Source of the DNA: a gamma proteobacterium symbiont of Ctena orbiculata
GTDB taxonomy: Bacteria > Pseudomonadota > Gammaproteobacteria > Chromatiales > Chromatiaceae
Direction: 5' to 3'
Assembly (NCBI GenBank): GCA_003058525.1
Contig: QBVD01000033.1
Coordinates: 52,744 to 116,743, forward strand
Length of the DNA stretch: 64,000 bases
Shown here: positions 34,684 to 46,509 of the stretch, piece after piece
Numbering within the stretch: the first letter of the stretch is position 1
How the letters are laid out: each line of letters starts with the position of its first letter
Notes under the pieces: generated by a model
Told to the model about the DNA's origin: nothing
Database searches by the model: none
Seen by the model: only the letters and a program-made list of their open reading frames with translations
Program-made: the position numbers and the translations under genes

Positions 34684-35727
34684 TCAGTAGTCGACCAGTT
34701 CACGCAACAATACGGTAGCGAAGCTGCCTGCAGGCAGAAAAAAACTCAATTCCAGGCACCCATCTCCGCTGAAATACCATGCGAGATCATGCAAACGTAT
34801 CCGCAGTGGTCTTCGTTCCTGTTCCAGGCCTACATATTCGAGACCATGACGCCATGCCTCGAAGTCCAATAGTACCTTCGCTTCAAGTTCAGCGGCCAGA
34901 CTGCTGACCAAAGGACGGCCACGTCCCCACATAGGCCCGCTTGGATGAATATCCTGCAATTGACAACGTCGTGAAAGATCGGCGCTCTGTTCCGGCTCAT
35001 CGGCAAACCCTGCTCGACTACCATCAAGCTTGAAGTAATCACCCCGCAGCGGCATGTTCCAGCTCCCTTGCTCAATACGTTCAGCCAGAACCTGATTGAA
35101 GAGTTGAGATCGCACCGCTGAGATCACCAATCCTCGCGTCTGCCTCTTCATGTGCGGCTTTGTTCGAGAAAAGAGTTGCTCAGCCAGGGCAAGATTCTGG
35201 TAATCATGGCCAAAACGCTGTTCACCGAAGTAGTTAGGCATACCTAGCTCCCGCAGCAGGGTCAGACGCCGTACCAGTTCCTCCCTGTCGACGCTGAGAT
35301 CCCGAATGCGGATTTGAAAACGATTTCCCCGCAGGGCTCCCCGGCGCAGCTTGCGGCGATGCCGATGCACCTGCAGAATCTCTACCAGATCAATCTCCAG
35401 CTTTCCCCAATCCGGCTCGGGGCGACCCGCCATGCGCAGGGAGAACCACTGGGTCGTCACCGCATGCCGGTCTTTCATGCCCGCATAACTGACGTCATTA
35501 CCGGGGATGCCAGCCAGCCTGGCCAATTGCCCGGCCAGCCAGTGAGTATTGGTCTGCCGCTTTTTGATATGCAACAGCAGATGCTCACCCTCACCGTCGG
35601 GTTCGAAGCCAAGTATCTCGTCTACCTGAAAATCGTCTGGGGTAGCGCGTATCACCCCACTTCCAAGGGTAGGGCCGCTTACGCACGGCATCTTTTCAAG
35701 GGGTTGCCAAGGAGGATCAGTCGACAA
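34684..35727 (-). CDS. truD: tRNA pseudouridine(13) synthase
   Basis: The TTG at 35727 is preferred: it has an excellent GGAGGAG site 7 bases upstream, overlaps the ispF stop by 11 bases, and gives 347 residues, close to the 349 of E. coli TruD. An ATG at 35691 has only a weak site. The catalytic Asp is in GMKDRHAVTTQ (about residue 80), and the RNA-binding RFQIRIRDL and YFGEQRFGHDYQN blocks are present. It modifies U13 in tRNA-Glu. It is the last gene of the ftsB-ispD/ispF-truD type block. Confidence 0.95.
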   Translation of the reverse strand: MSTDPPWQPLEKMPCVSGPTLGSGVIRATPDDFQVDEILGFEPDGEGEHLLLHIKKRQTNTHWLAGQLARLAGIPGNDVSYAGMKDRHAVTTQWFSLRMAGRPEPDWGKLEIDLVEILQVHRHRRKLRRGALRGNRFQIRIRDLSVDREELVRRLTLLRELGMPNYFGEQRFGHDYQNLALAEQLFSRTKPHMKRQTRGLVISAVRSQLFNQVLAERIEQGSWNMPLRGDYFKLDGSRAGFADEPEQSADLSRRCQLQDIHPSGPMWGRGRPLVSSLAAELEAKVLLDFEAWRHGLEYVGLEQERRPLRIRLHDLAWYFSGDGCLELSFFLPAGSFATVLLRELVDY

Positions 35728-36211
35728 GCCTACGCTCCTCCAACAACACAGTTGCCAGGGCGGCAATGCCTTCACCACGCCCGGTAAAGCCCATGCCTTC
35801 GGTGGTGGTCGCCTTGATATTGATGCGTTGCCCCTCAAGCTGCAGATCCCCGGCCAGGCAGTCGCGCATGGCACCCAAATAGGGAGCCAGTTTTGGCTGT
35901 TGAGCGACAATAGTCATATCCGCATTGGAGACCTGTAAACCCTTGCTGTGGAGTTGTTCCATCACCTGTCGTAGCAGTATCCGGCTATCGATCCCGGCAT
36001 AGGACGGATCGTCATCGGGAAAGTGTCTGCCGATATCGCCAAGACCGGCCGCGCCCAGCAGGGCATCACACAGGGCATGAATCAGAACATCCCCGTCCGA
36101 GTGGGCCTTCAAGCCATGATCATGGGGCACTTCAATACCCCCGAGCACAAGGCGCGAACCGGGTTCAAATCGATGGGCATCATAACCCTGTCCTATACGC
36201 ATGCGTGTCAC
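35717..36211 (-). CDS. ispF: 2-C-methyl-D-erythritol 2,4-cyclodiphosphate synthase
   Basis: The 164-residue protein has the zinc-binding DAH of GQGYDAHRF and HSDGDVLIHALCDALLGA, and the conserved TTTEGMGFTGRGEG tail. It makes the cyclic diphosphate of the MEP isoprenoid pathway. It lies with truD on one transcript and is divergent from the HDOD gene. ispD is about 1.6 kb away, separated here by the HDOD gene, unlike the usual direct ispD-ispF pair. Confidence 0.96.
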   Translation of the reverse strand: MTRMRIGQGYDAHRFEPGSRLVLGGIEVPHDHGLKAHSDGDVLIHALCDALLGAAGLGDIGRHFPDDDPSYAGIDSRILLRQVMEQLHSKGLQVSNADMTIVAQQPKLAPYLGAMRDCLAGDLQLEGQRINIKATTTEGMGFTGRGEGIAALATVLLEERRLVD

Positions 36212-36325
36212 CCCACCTTAAAGTGTCATAGTGTAGTGTCGATAATATGTTCTGACATTGTACGTAAAGCTCAGATTAAATACCGCCCGTACAATCAAAG
36301 GAACCCTCCACAAAGCGACAAGTAC

Positions 36326-37579
36326 ATGATTCAAAGAGTAACCTCAGTCACAAGCAACCGTATCAAGAGAGTGCCTCTCCTCAGAAATCTGCCCAAGCGG
36401 GTTCTGGATTATGTTTTGAGCGAAACCCATGTAGAGCACCAGAACGCCGGGGTCGGATTTGCAACCGTGGGAGAACGGACAGAGCAGATCTATTACCTGT
36501 TGGAGGGTCAGGTCGAGGTAGTTACAGAGGATGGAAAACGGCTGACCTGCCAGGCCGATCAGCCATGCAGCCTTTCACCGCTGGCGGAAAAATCACCCAA
36601 TAAGGATCACATTACCTGCGTTAGCGCAGTGGACCTGCTGTGCATACCCAGGGAGCTGCATGACGCAATCAAGCGTCTTCCGCCGGTGGCCAATGCCCGT
36701 ACCAACCAGACCATAGAACTGAAAGATGCGCAAGGCCCGGAAGATACCCTCTACTGGGAGTTCTATGAAGCAATCAAGAACGGAACGCTTGAGCTGCCCA
36801 GCATGCCAGATATCACTATGCGTATCGCCAAAGTTATCAACGACGTCAATACCGACAGTGAAGAGATCGCCCGCGTGGTACAGGCCGATCCCACGGTTGC
36901 CGCACGGATTATCAATGTGGTTAACAGCGCCGCATACCGAGGCAAGCAACCGATCGACAATCTTCCCGATGCCGTAACCCGCCTGGGACGCTCCGTCACA
37001 CACAATCTGGTGATCAGCTTCGCCCTGGGTAAGCTTTTCAGCAGCCGCTCAAAGCCCTTGAAAAAGCGCATGGTCGATCTCTGGAAACACCTCAGCTACG
37101 TGGCGCCCATCTGCCACGAACTGGCTCAAGTCACTCCCGGTCTGGAAAATGATCAGGCCCTGTTATGCGGCCTGTTGCACGATATCGGCGCACTCGCCAT
37201 CCTCGGTGCAGCCACTCGAAGACCCGAATTAGAGGAAAACCCCAAACAGCTCGATATGATCATCGATCACTTGAAGGCTGAAGTAGGAGCAATGGTGCTA
37301 CGCAAATGGGAGTTTCCAGACTACTTCGTACAGGCTGCTCTGCATGCGGAGGATTGGATGGAGGATATCAGCCATGAACCCGACTACGTTGATTTGGTCG
37401 TTGTTGCCCAGTTGCATGCCTATGTCGGCACTTACAGGATACACACCCTTCCCCGCCTGGACCTGGTACCCGCATTTCATAAGCTGGCACTCGGCAAGCT
37501 AACCCCGAGGCACTCTATCGGCATCATAGACAATGCGAAAGACCAGATAAGGGAGCTGCGGGAACTGCTGGCGATCTGA
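36326..37579 (+). CDS. HDOD-domain protein with cyclic-nucleotide-binding-like domain
   Basis: About 417 residues from the ATG at 36326; the open frame continues upstream over ispF but is not credible. Residues about 10-125 form a cNMP-binding-like beta-barrel (EQIYYLLEGQVEVVTEDGKRL), and about 140-345 an HDOD domain (LPSMPDITMRIAKVI, LLCGLLHDIGALAIL). HDOD proteins act in signalling, often in stress or motility control. The cNMP site lacks the clear Arg/Glu ligand pattern, so ligand binding is unsure. The gene is inserted between ispF and ispD on the opposite strand. Confidence 0.85.
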   Translation: MIQRVTSVTSNRIKRVPLLRNLPKRVLDYVLSETHVEHQNAGVGFATVGERTEQIYYLLEGQVEVVTEDGKRLTCQADQPCSLSPLAEKSPNKDHITCVSAVDLLCIPRELHDAIKRLPPVANARTNQTIELKDAQGPEDTLYWEFYEAIKNGTLELPSMPDITMRIAKVINDVNTDSEEIARVVQADPTVAARIINVVNSAAYRGKQPIDNLPDAVTRLGRSVTHNLVISFALGKLFSSRSKPLKKRMVDLWKHLSYVAPICHELAQVTPGLENDQALLCGLLHDIGALAILGAATRRPELEENPKQLDMIIDHLKAEVGAMVLRKWEFPDYFVQAALHAEDWMEDISHEPDYVDLVVVAQLHAYVGTYRIHTLPRLDLVPAFHKLALGKLTPRHSIGIIDNAKDQIRELRELLAI

Positions 37580-37593
37580 TAGAGAAGAAGCAG

Positions 37594-37749
37594 GCCGCGA
37601 ATGAACGCAAATAAAAAAGTAAGGCAGTGACACTAATACCATGGTACTGATTATTCATTCGGCATAATTCGTCCTAGGGTCTGTTAACACTAATCAAGCC
37701 TAATCACCCTTTTCGCGATCATTTGCGGTGATTGGCGTTCATTCGCGGC
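37594..37749. repeat. Palindromic interspersed element with 15-bp inverted ends
   Basis: Perfect inverted repeats (GCCGCGAATGAACGC, 37594-37608, and its complement at 37735-37749) enclose 126 bases, including a copy of the AGGGTCTGTTAACACTAATC word (37676-37695). There is no open frame inside. This is MITE-like. It fills the space between the HDOD and ispD genes. Confidence 0.55.
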
Positions 37750-37770
37750 TACATCATCTTTGTCATCAAA

Positions 37771-38472
37771 TCAGTCAGAACGGGAAAGATAATCGGCGGC
37801 CAGCTGCAGGTCTTCCGGGCGAGTGATCTTGATATTGCCCGCATCGCCCTCAATCATCTTAGGCTGAAAACCCGCCAGTTCGACAGCGCTAGCGTCATCG
37901 GTCACCAATGCGCCTTTATGGACAGCGCTTTCCAGCACTTGGTAGAGGATACCGATTCGAAACATCTGTGGTGTCAGGGCATGCCAAAGCCCTTCCCGGG
38001 ACACTGTTCCCTCGACATTGCCCTCGGCATTGACCGATTTCAGGGTATCATGGACCGGCACCCCGAGCAGACCGCCAACAGGATGGTTGATCAAAGTGTC
38101 GATTAAATGATCGAGATCTTTGCGAGAGAGGCAGGGACGAGCCGCATCATGCACCAACACCCAATCCTCAACAGCAGCCTGATGCTTCAACGCCCGTAAG
38201 GCATTCAGCACTGAGTGACAGCGCTGCTCTCCACCTTCGACCCTGGAAATTCTCGCATCATCGGCAAACTCGCATTCCTCCCACAGCCCGTCATGGGCAG
38301 AAAGCGCCAGGTATATCCCTGCTATTTGGGGGTGGCGCAGGAACCTCTCCAGGGTATGGTCAATGACCCGCCGCCCAGCTATGCTCAGGTACTGCTTCGG
38401 TATTTGAGCACCCATGCGTTGCCCCACGCCCGCCGCCGGCACTACCACCCAACAGCGGGCCTTGCTACTCAT
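37771..38472 (-). CDS. ispD: 2-C-methyl-D-erythritol 4-phosphate cytidylyltransferase
   Basis: The start at 38472 (MSSKARCWVVVPAAGVGQRM) overlaps the end of ftsB and has a purine-rich GAGAAAGGGG site; another ATG lies at 38487. The nucleotide-binding PAAGVGQRMG-x4-KQYL motif is intact, and VHDAARPCLS follows. It activates MEP with CTP in isoprenoid synthesis. ftsB-ispD linkage is typical of gammaproteobacteria. The usual ispF neighbour is displaced by the HDOD gene and an interspersed element. Confidence 0.95.
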   Translation of the reverse strand: MSSKARCWVVVPAAGVGQRMGAQIPKQYLSIAGRRVIDHTLERFLRHPQIAGIYLALSAHDGLWEECEFADDARISRVEGGEQRCHSVLNALRALKHQAAVEDWVLVHDAARPCLSRKDLDHLIDTLINHPVGGLLGVPVHDTLKSVNAEGNVEGTVSREGLWHALTPQMFRIGILYQVLESAVHKGALVTDDASAVELAGFQPKMIEGDAGNIKITRPEDLQLAADYLSRSD

Positions 38473-38758
38473 CCCCTTTCTCTTCATCGGGAGTTATCAC
38501 CTGGTAGAAGGTCTCTCCCTCTTTGATCATGCCCAGTTCACTGCGGGCGCGTTCTTCAATGGCGGTCTGTCCACTGCGCAGATCCTCCACTTCCGCCTGC
38601 AGGGCACGGTTTCGTTCACGTAACCCGACCAGCTCCTTCTGCAGCTGGCTGATCTCCTGTTTCAGGTTATTGACTTCAGCCAGGCTCCCCTCGCCCACCC
38701 ACAGGCGGTATTGCAGAAAAAGCAGTAGTCCGACCAGTATGGCAACCACGACTCGCAT
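38465..38758 (-). CDS. ftsB: Cell division protein FtsB
   Basis: The 97-residue bitopic protein has one N-terminal transmembrane helix (VVVAILVGLLLFLQYRLWVG) followed by a coiled coil (LKQEISQLQKELVGLRERNRAL) and the conserved ERARSELGMIKEGETFYQV segment. It forms the divisome FtsQLB complex in the periplasm. It follows eno by 23 bases and overlaps ispD. Confidence 0.95.
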   Translation of the reverse strand: MRVVVAILVGLLLFLQYRLWVGEGSLAEVNNLKQEISQLQKELVGLRERNRALQAEVEDLRSGQTAIEERARSELGMIKEGETFYQVITPDEEKGDE

Positions 38759-38781
38759 GGGCTGGGCCTTGTTAATTCTGA

Positions 38782-40089
<1,308 letters not shown>

Positions 40090-40154
40090 TCAGTAATTAA
40101 ATCGGGTGATATCAGTTAATCGGATCGTGTTATGGCAAGGTGTCTGTAACAGCG

Positions 40155-42956
<2,802 letters not shown>

Positions 42957-43322
42957 ATGATGAAATTTGCTAAGGTCATGAGCGTCGCTGCTCTCGTAGC
43001 TGTCTCCACAACCGCATCTGCATGGTGGGGTGGTGGTCCAGGCTGGGGTAACCGTGGCTGGAATAACGATGGCTGGGGCGACGGCTGGGGCGATGGCTCC
43101 GGCGATTTCAGCTTTGGCATGAGTGGCAGCGGCCGTGGTTCCGGTTATGGTCGCGGCAACAACTACTACCGTGATTACTATGGCTACGGCCCATACGGCT
43201 ACGGCGCACCTTACGGCTACGGTGCACCTTACGGCGGCTATGGCGCACCTTACGGCGCACCATACGGCTATCCGCCTGCTGCGCCTGCTGCGCCTGCGGC
43301 ACCTGCTGCACCCGCTAAGTAA
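42957..43322 (+). CDS. Secreted Gly/Tyr-rich protein, sulfur globule protein type
   Basis: The 121-residue protein has a clear Sec signal peptide ([22 protein letters not shown], cut before WWGGG). The mature part is glycine, tyrosine and tryptophan rich, with [16 protein letters not shown] repeats (about 70-105) and a terminal Ala-Pro repeat ([13 protein letters not shown]). This is the composition of sulfur globule proteins (SgpA-C) of purple sulfur bacteria, which coat periplasmic sulfur globules. With a full dsr operon in the same window, that role is likely, but the call rests on composition, not catalytic residues. A strong terminator follows. Confidence 0.8.
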   Translation: MMKFAKVMSVAALVAVSTTASAWWGGGPGWGNRGWNNDGWGDGWGDGSGDFSFGMSGSGRGSGYGRGNNYYRDYYGYGPYGYGAPYGYGAPYGGYGAPYGAPYGYPPAAPAAPAAPAAPAK

Positions 43323-43342
43323 GCGGCCAGCTTATAGCGCAT

Positions 43343-43372
43343 AAAAAAGTCGGCCTAATGGCCGGCTTTTTT
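43343..43372 (+). terminator. Intrinsic terminator of the sgp-like gene
   Basis: A 13-bp stem with one G-U wobble (A6GTCGGCC / GGCCGGCT6), a 4-nt loop TAAT and a T run of seven. Confidence 0.9.
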
Positions 43373-43412
43373 TATGCAATATGATCTAAGATAATTAAAT
43401 GTTTAAAATTAC

Positions 43413-43426
43413 TTGATCCGGATCAA
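43413..43426. promoter_or_regulatory. Perfect FNR box upstream of fnr
   Basis: TTGATCCGGATCAA matches the FNR consensus TTGAT-N4-ATCAA exactly and is fully palindromic. It is 69 bases before the fnr start and 90 bases after the sgp-like stop, so it should mediate autoregulation. Confidence 0.85.
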
Positions 43427-43494
43427 GAACTTCTGGAAAAATAGAAGTGAGAAGAAGCATCTGACAAGAATGCACCCTTAGCTGGAGCGGTTCC

Positions 43495-44253
43495 TTGACT
43501 AGCAGAAAAGTTGTCTCATTTGAAAATATCAAGGTCGCCTGCAAAAACTGCAGTCTTTCGACCCTATGCCTACCAATGGGACTGACCCCAGAAGACATTG
43601 AACGTCTCGACTCCATTATCAAGCGTGGACGTCCCTATCACCGAGGCGATCATCTCTACCGTGGTGGCGACAAGTTCCACAGCCTCCGGGTCATCACCAG
43701 TGGCTCAGTCAAAACCTATTCACCCAATGAAGATGGTGGTGAACAGGTCTTGGGATTCCACCTCCCCGGGGAACTGATAGGATTGGATGCCATCCAGGAC
43801 AACAATCATAACTGCTCCGCAATAGCGCTCGAAACCACTGCGGTCTGTGAGATCCCCTTCTCTCAACTGGAATCTTTAAGTTCCATCATGCCCAGCCTGC
43901 AACACCAGATGTATCGCCTGCTCAGTCGCGAGATCGGCCAGGAGACGGAGATGCTCACTCTACTGGGCAAAAAGAGCGCCGAGGAACGGCTCGCCACCTT
44001 TCTACTCAGCTTTTCCGAACGTTTCAAACAGCGCGGATTCTCAGCCAGTGATTTCTTTCTCAGCATGTCGCGTCACGAAATCGGTAACTACCTGGGGCTC
44101 GCGGTAGAGACTGTCAGCCGCTTGTTCACCCGCTTCCAGGACGAGCAGCTGCTGCATGTCGAGAGAAAGCACGTTCAATTGCTGGATATTCCCCGGCTTT
44201 ACGAAATCGTTCAGGGTACGGACAGGACAAAATCGAGTCAGTCGCGAGTCTAG
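43495..44253 (+). CDS. fnr: FNR-type oxygen-sensing transcription regulator
   Basis: The TTG start has a GGAG site 9 bases upstream; no in-frame ATG nearby is usable. The 252-residue protein has the N-terminal cluster Cys (CKNCSLSTLC, about 16-25) and a fourth Cys in NHNCSAI, so it can hold the oxygen-labile 4Fe-4S cluster. The cNMP-like barrel is followed by the HTH SRHEIGNYLGLAVETVSRLF. It switches genes on low oxygen. An FNR box lies in its own promoter. Confidence 0.93.
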   Translation: MTSRKVVSFENIKVACKNCSLSTLCLPMGLTPEDIERLDSIIKRGRPYHRGDHLYRGGDKFHSLRVITSGSVKTYSPNEDGGEQVLGFHLPGELIGLDAIQDNNHNCSAIALETTAVCEIPFSQLESLSSIMPSLQHQMYRLLSREIGQETEMLTLLGKKSAEERLATFLLSFSERFKQRGFSASDFFLSMSRHEIGNYLGLAVETVSRLFTRFQDEQLLHVERKHVQLLDIPRLYEIVQGTDRTKSSQSRV

Positions 44254-44405
44254 GGCCTGTAAGCACAATAGGCCCTGCAGGGACTTTATTTTCATCCGGC
44301 AAGGAAAATGGGCGAATGATAACGCCGCAGGGCGGAGTAAAAGCTCGAGCGAGCCCTTCGGATTGCGCCTGATGCGCCCATTGGATGAGTGTTTGCAGGC
44401 CCTAG
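44250..44405. repeat. Inverted-repeat element between fnr and dnaQ
   Basis: Perfect 10-bp ends (CTAGGGCCTG, 44250-44259 / CAGGCCCTAG, 44396-44405) enclose 136 bases and include the stop codons of both convergent genes. The left end shares its first bases (AGGGCCTGT) with the repeat words at 5888 and 37676. It is probably the same element family, and it could also act as a terminator region. Confidence 0.5.
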
Positions 44406-45103
44406 TGTTTCTTTAACCAGATACAGGCCTCACCCATGGCTTTCAGTTGCTGCTCATGGGCCGCGAGTTCCTGCTGGTCAGCGTGAACCACCTTCAGTTT
44501 TGGCCTGTTCGAAGGCAGACGTTGAATGCTATCGACAGAATTATCACCAAACTCATCGTTGGCTACTCCGTCCAAAATCAGCGAAGCCTGCCCCCCGGTC
44601 ATCATCAGGTAGACATCAGCCAGAATCTCGGCATCCAGAAGCGCTCCATGCAATTCCCTGTGTGAATTATCGATATCGTATCGCTTACAGAGCGCATCGA
44701 GGCTGTTTCTTTGACCCGGGTGCATCTTTTTCGCCATCACCAGGGTGTCAGTAACCGCGCACAAACTATCGATTCGCGCAGCACTCTCCATGAGGTGAAA
44801 TTCATGGTCGAGAAAACCGACATCGAATGGAGCGTTATGAATGATCAGCTCCGCTCCTCTCACGTAGTCGATGAAATCCTGAGCAACATCCCCGAATTTC
44901 GGTTTGTCTTCAAGAAATTCGTTGGTGATGCCATGCACCTCTACGGCAGCGGCATCGATCTCCCGTTCAGGTTGCAGATATTGGTGGAAATTATTACCGG
45001 TCAATCGACGATCAACCATCTCCACACAGCCGATTTCGATGATTCTGTGTCCATGCTCCGGTTCCAATCCTGTGGTTTCCGTATCCAGTACGATCTGTCG
45101 CAT
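44402..45103 (-). CDS. dnaQ: DNA polymerase III epsilon subunit (proofreading exonuclease)
   Basis: The 233-residue protein has the DEDDh exonuclease motifs: DTETTG, HNAPFDVGFLDHE and HGALLDAEILADVY. It proofreads for the replicative polymerase. The gene lies 4 bases after the rnhA stop on the same strand, in the order rnhA-dnaQ; in E. coli the two genes are adjacent but divergent. The C-terminal ~50 residues carry the alpha-binding tail. Confidence 0.96.
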   Translation of the reverse strand: MRQIVLDTETTGLEPEHGHRIIEIGCVEMVDRRLTGNNFHQYLQPEREIDAAAVEVHGITNEFLEDKPKFGDVAQDFIDYVRGAELIIHNAPFDVGFLDHEFHLMESAARIDSLCAVTDTLVMAKKMHPGQRNSLDALCKRYDIDNSHRELHGALLDAEILADVYLMMTGGQASLILDGVANDEFGDNSVDSIQRLPSNRPKLKVVHADQQELAAHEQQLKAMGEACIWLKKH

Positions 45104-45107
45104 CAGT

Positions 45108-45563
45108 TCACTGGGGCCTGTTGACCGGCCCTAACTCCTCGATACCGCGGTTAGCCAATTCATCCGCCAGTTCATTCTCGGTATGGCCGGAGTGACCTTT
45201 GACCCAGGCCCACTCCACCTGATGATTGTTGACCTCTGTATCCAACATTTGCCACAGGTCGGCATTCTTGACCGGTCTTTTCGCTGCCGTTCTCCAGCCA
45301 TTCCGTTTCCAATTGTAAATCCACTGGGTGATTCCGTTTTTCACGTATTGGGAATCCGTGGTCACTTTCACCCGACTCCTTTTCGTCAGGCTCTGCAGGC
45401 CACGGATAACCGCCATCAGTTCCATACGGTTGTTGGTGGTCTCATGTTCGCCACCGAAAAGCTGTTTTTCATGTCGACCGTAGCGTAAGACCACCCCCCA
45501 ACCACCGGGACCGGGATTCCCACGACAGGCGCCATCGCTATATAGTTCTACAACTTGAGTCAT
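45108..45563 (-). CDS. rnhA: Ribonuclease HI
   Basis: The 151-residue protein has the four catalytic acids: Asp in YSDGACRG, Glu in RMELMA, Asp in TDSQYV and Asp in ENELADELA. It cuts RNA in RNA-DNA hybrids. The start overlaps the methyltransferase stop (ATGA), and dnaQ follows. Length and motifs are standard. Confidence 0.97.
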   Translation of the reverse strand: MTQVVELYSDGACRGNPGPGGWGVVLRYGRHEKQLFGGEHETTNNRMELMAVIRGLQSLTKRSRVKVTTDSQYVKNGITQWIYNWKRNGWRTAAKRPVKNADLWQMLDTEVNNHQVEWAWVKGHSGHTENELADELANRGIEELGPVNRPQ

Positions 45564-46321
45564 TCAATTTTTCTCATCGTCGGTTCTGCGGCAGTCGGCA
45601 AGACCCGCTTTTTCACCCGCCATTTCGACCGTAGCGGAGTCATCGTGATCTCCCGCTTGACCGCGAGTATGACATAGACACCACCAAACAGTGGATAGAT
45701 CCTTTTACCCAATCGTTCCATAAAGGCCAGTCTCTGCATGATGGGTGAGTTGGAGACCGGGGGACGGAAGTGAAGATAAACCACCTCTTCCAATTCAAAG
45801 CCGAGCAATGAGAACCAATCCTGGATCCGCTTTCCGCTGAAGAAGTGACCACACCAGGGGATCGTGGCAGACCTGAGACGCAGCAGACGCCACAATCCCC
45901 ACTGACTCCAGGGATTGAAACCACAGAGCAATACCTTGCCCTCGGGGATCAATACCCGTTCAACCTCACGCAACACCTGATGGGGATCGGCCGTAAAATC
46001 GAGGGTATGGGGCAATACCATCCCATCTACACTGTCACTGGCTAGAGGCAGGTGATGGCTGTCGGCTTGCAGATCGATGCCTGTACAATCATCTCCGCTG
46101 CCCATGACCACCCGGTTCCGCGCAGGGCTCATCCTCAGAAAATCCTGGTTCCTGCAGGGGAGCCCGAGCTGAACCACATGATAGCCGAACAGCGTGGCAA
46201 TCCTGGGATCCAGGCATTCCGCCTCCTGCTCGGCCAACAGCTTGCCCAAGTCACTCTCGAACCATGTTTGTAGCTGTTTCTGCCTACAAGATCCCAAATT
46301 CAACAGCTTATTTTCTCTCAT
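45560..46321 (-). CDS. Class I SAM-dependent methyltransferase, YafS-like
   Basis: The 253-residue protein has a SAM-binding region ([32 protein letters not shown]) and the motif [21 protein letters not shown]. The position between mltD and rnhA matches yafS of E. coli. The catalytic core is shorter at the N-terminus than usual. The substrate is unknown. Its stop overlaps rnhA. Confidence 0.85.
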   Translation of the reverse strand: MRENKLLNLGSCRQKQLQTWFESDLGKLLAEQEAECLDPRIATLFGYHVVQLGLPCRNQDFLRMSPARNRVVMGSGDDCTGIDLQADSHHLPLASDSVDGMVLPHTLDFTADPHQVLREVERVLIPEGKVLLCGFNPWSQWGLWRLLRLRSATIPWCGHFFSGKRIQDWFSLLGFELEEVVYLHFRPPVSNSPIMQRLAFMERLGKRIYPLFGGVYVILAVKREITMTPLRSKWRVKKRVLPTAAEPTMRKIE

Positions 46322-46509
46322 ATATCAAGGTATCGACTTTACCACCGACATAACTGTCAGGTAATCTGTGTAGTTCAGTACGCCTCTTACGAGGTCTCAG
46401 GTTATCAGGCGGTATACCCGAGGACAGAACCACGGGATACCACGCAATTTGGAGTACCGGCCATGGAAATGATACGCGGCTCTGATACTATTTTCCTCCG
46501 ATATAGAGT

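Noticed and set aside
34684..35910. TruD starting at 35910
   Set aside because: The extra ~60 residues lie over ispF and look like out-of-frame translation; the TTG at 35727 has a strong ribosome site and gives the normal length.
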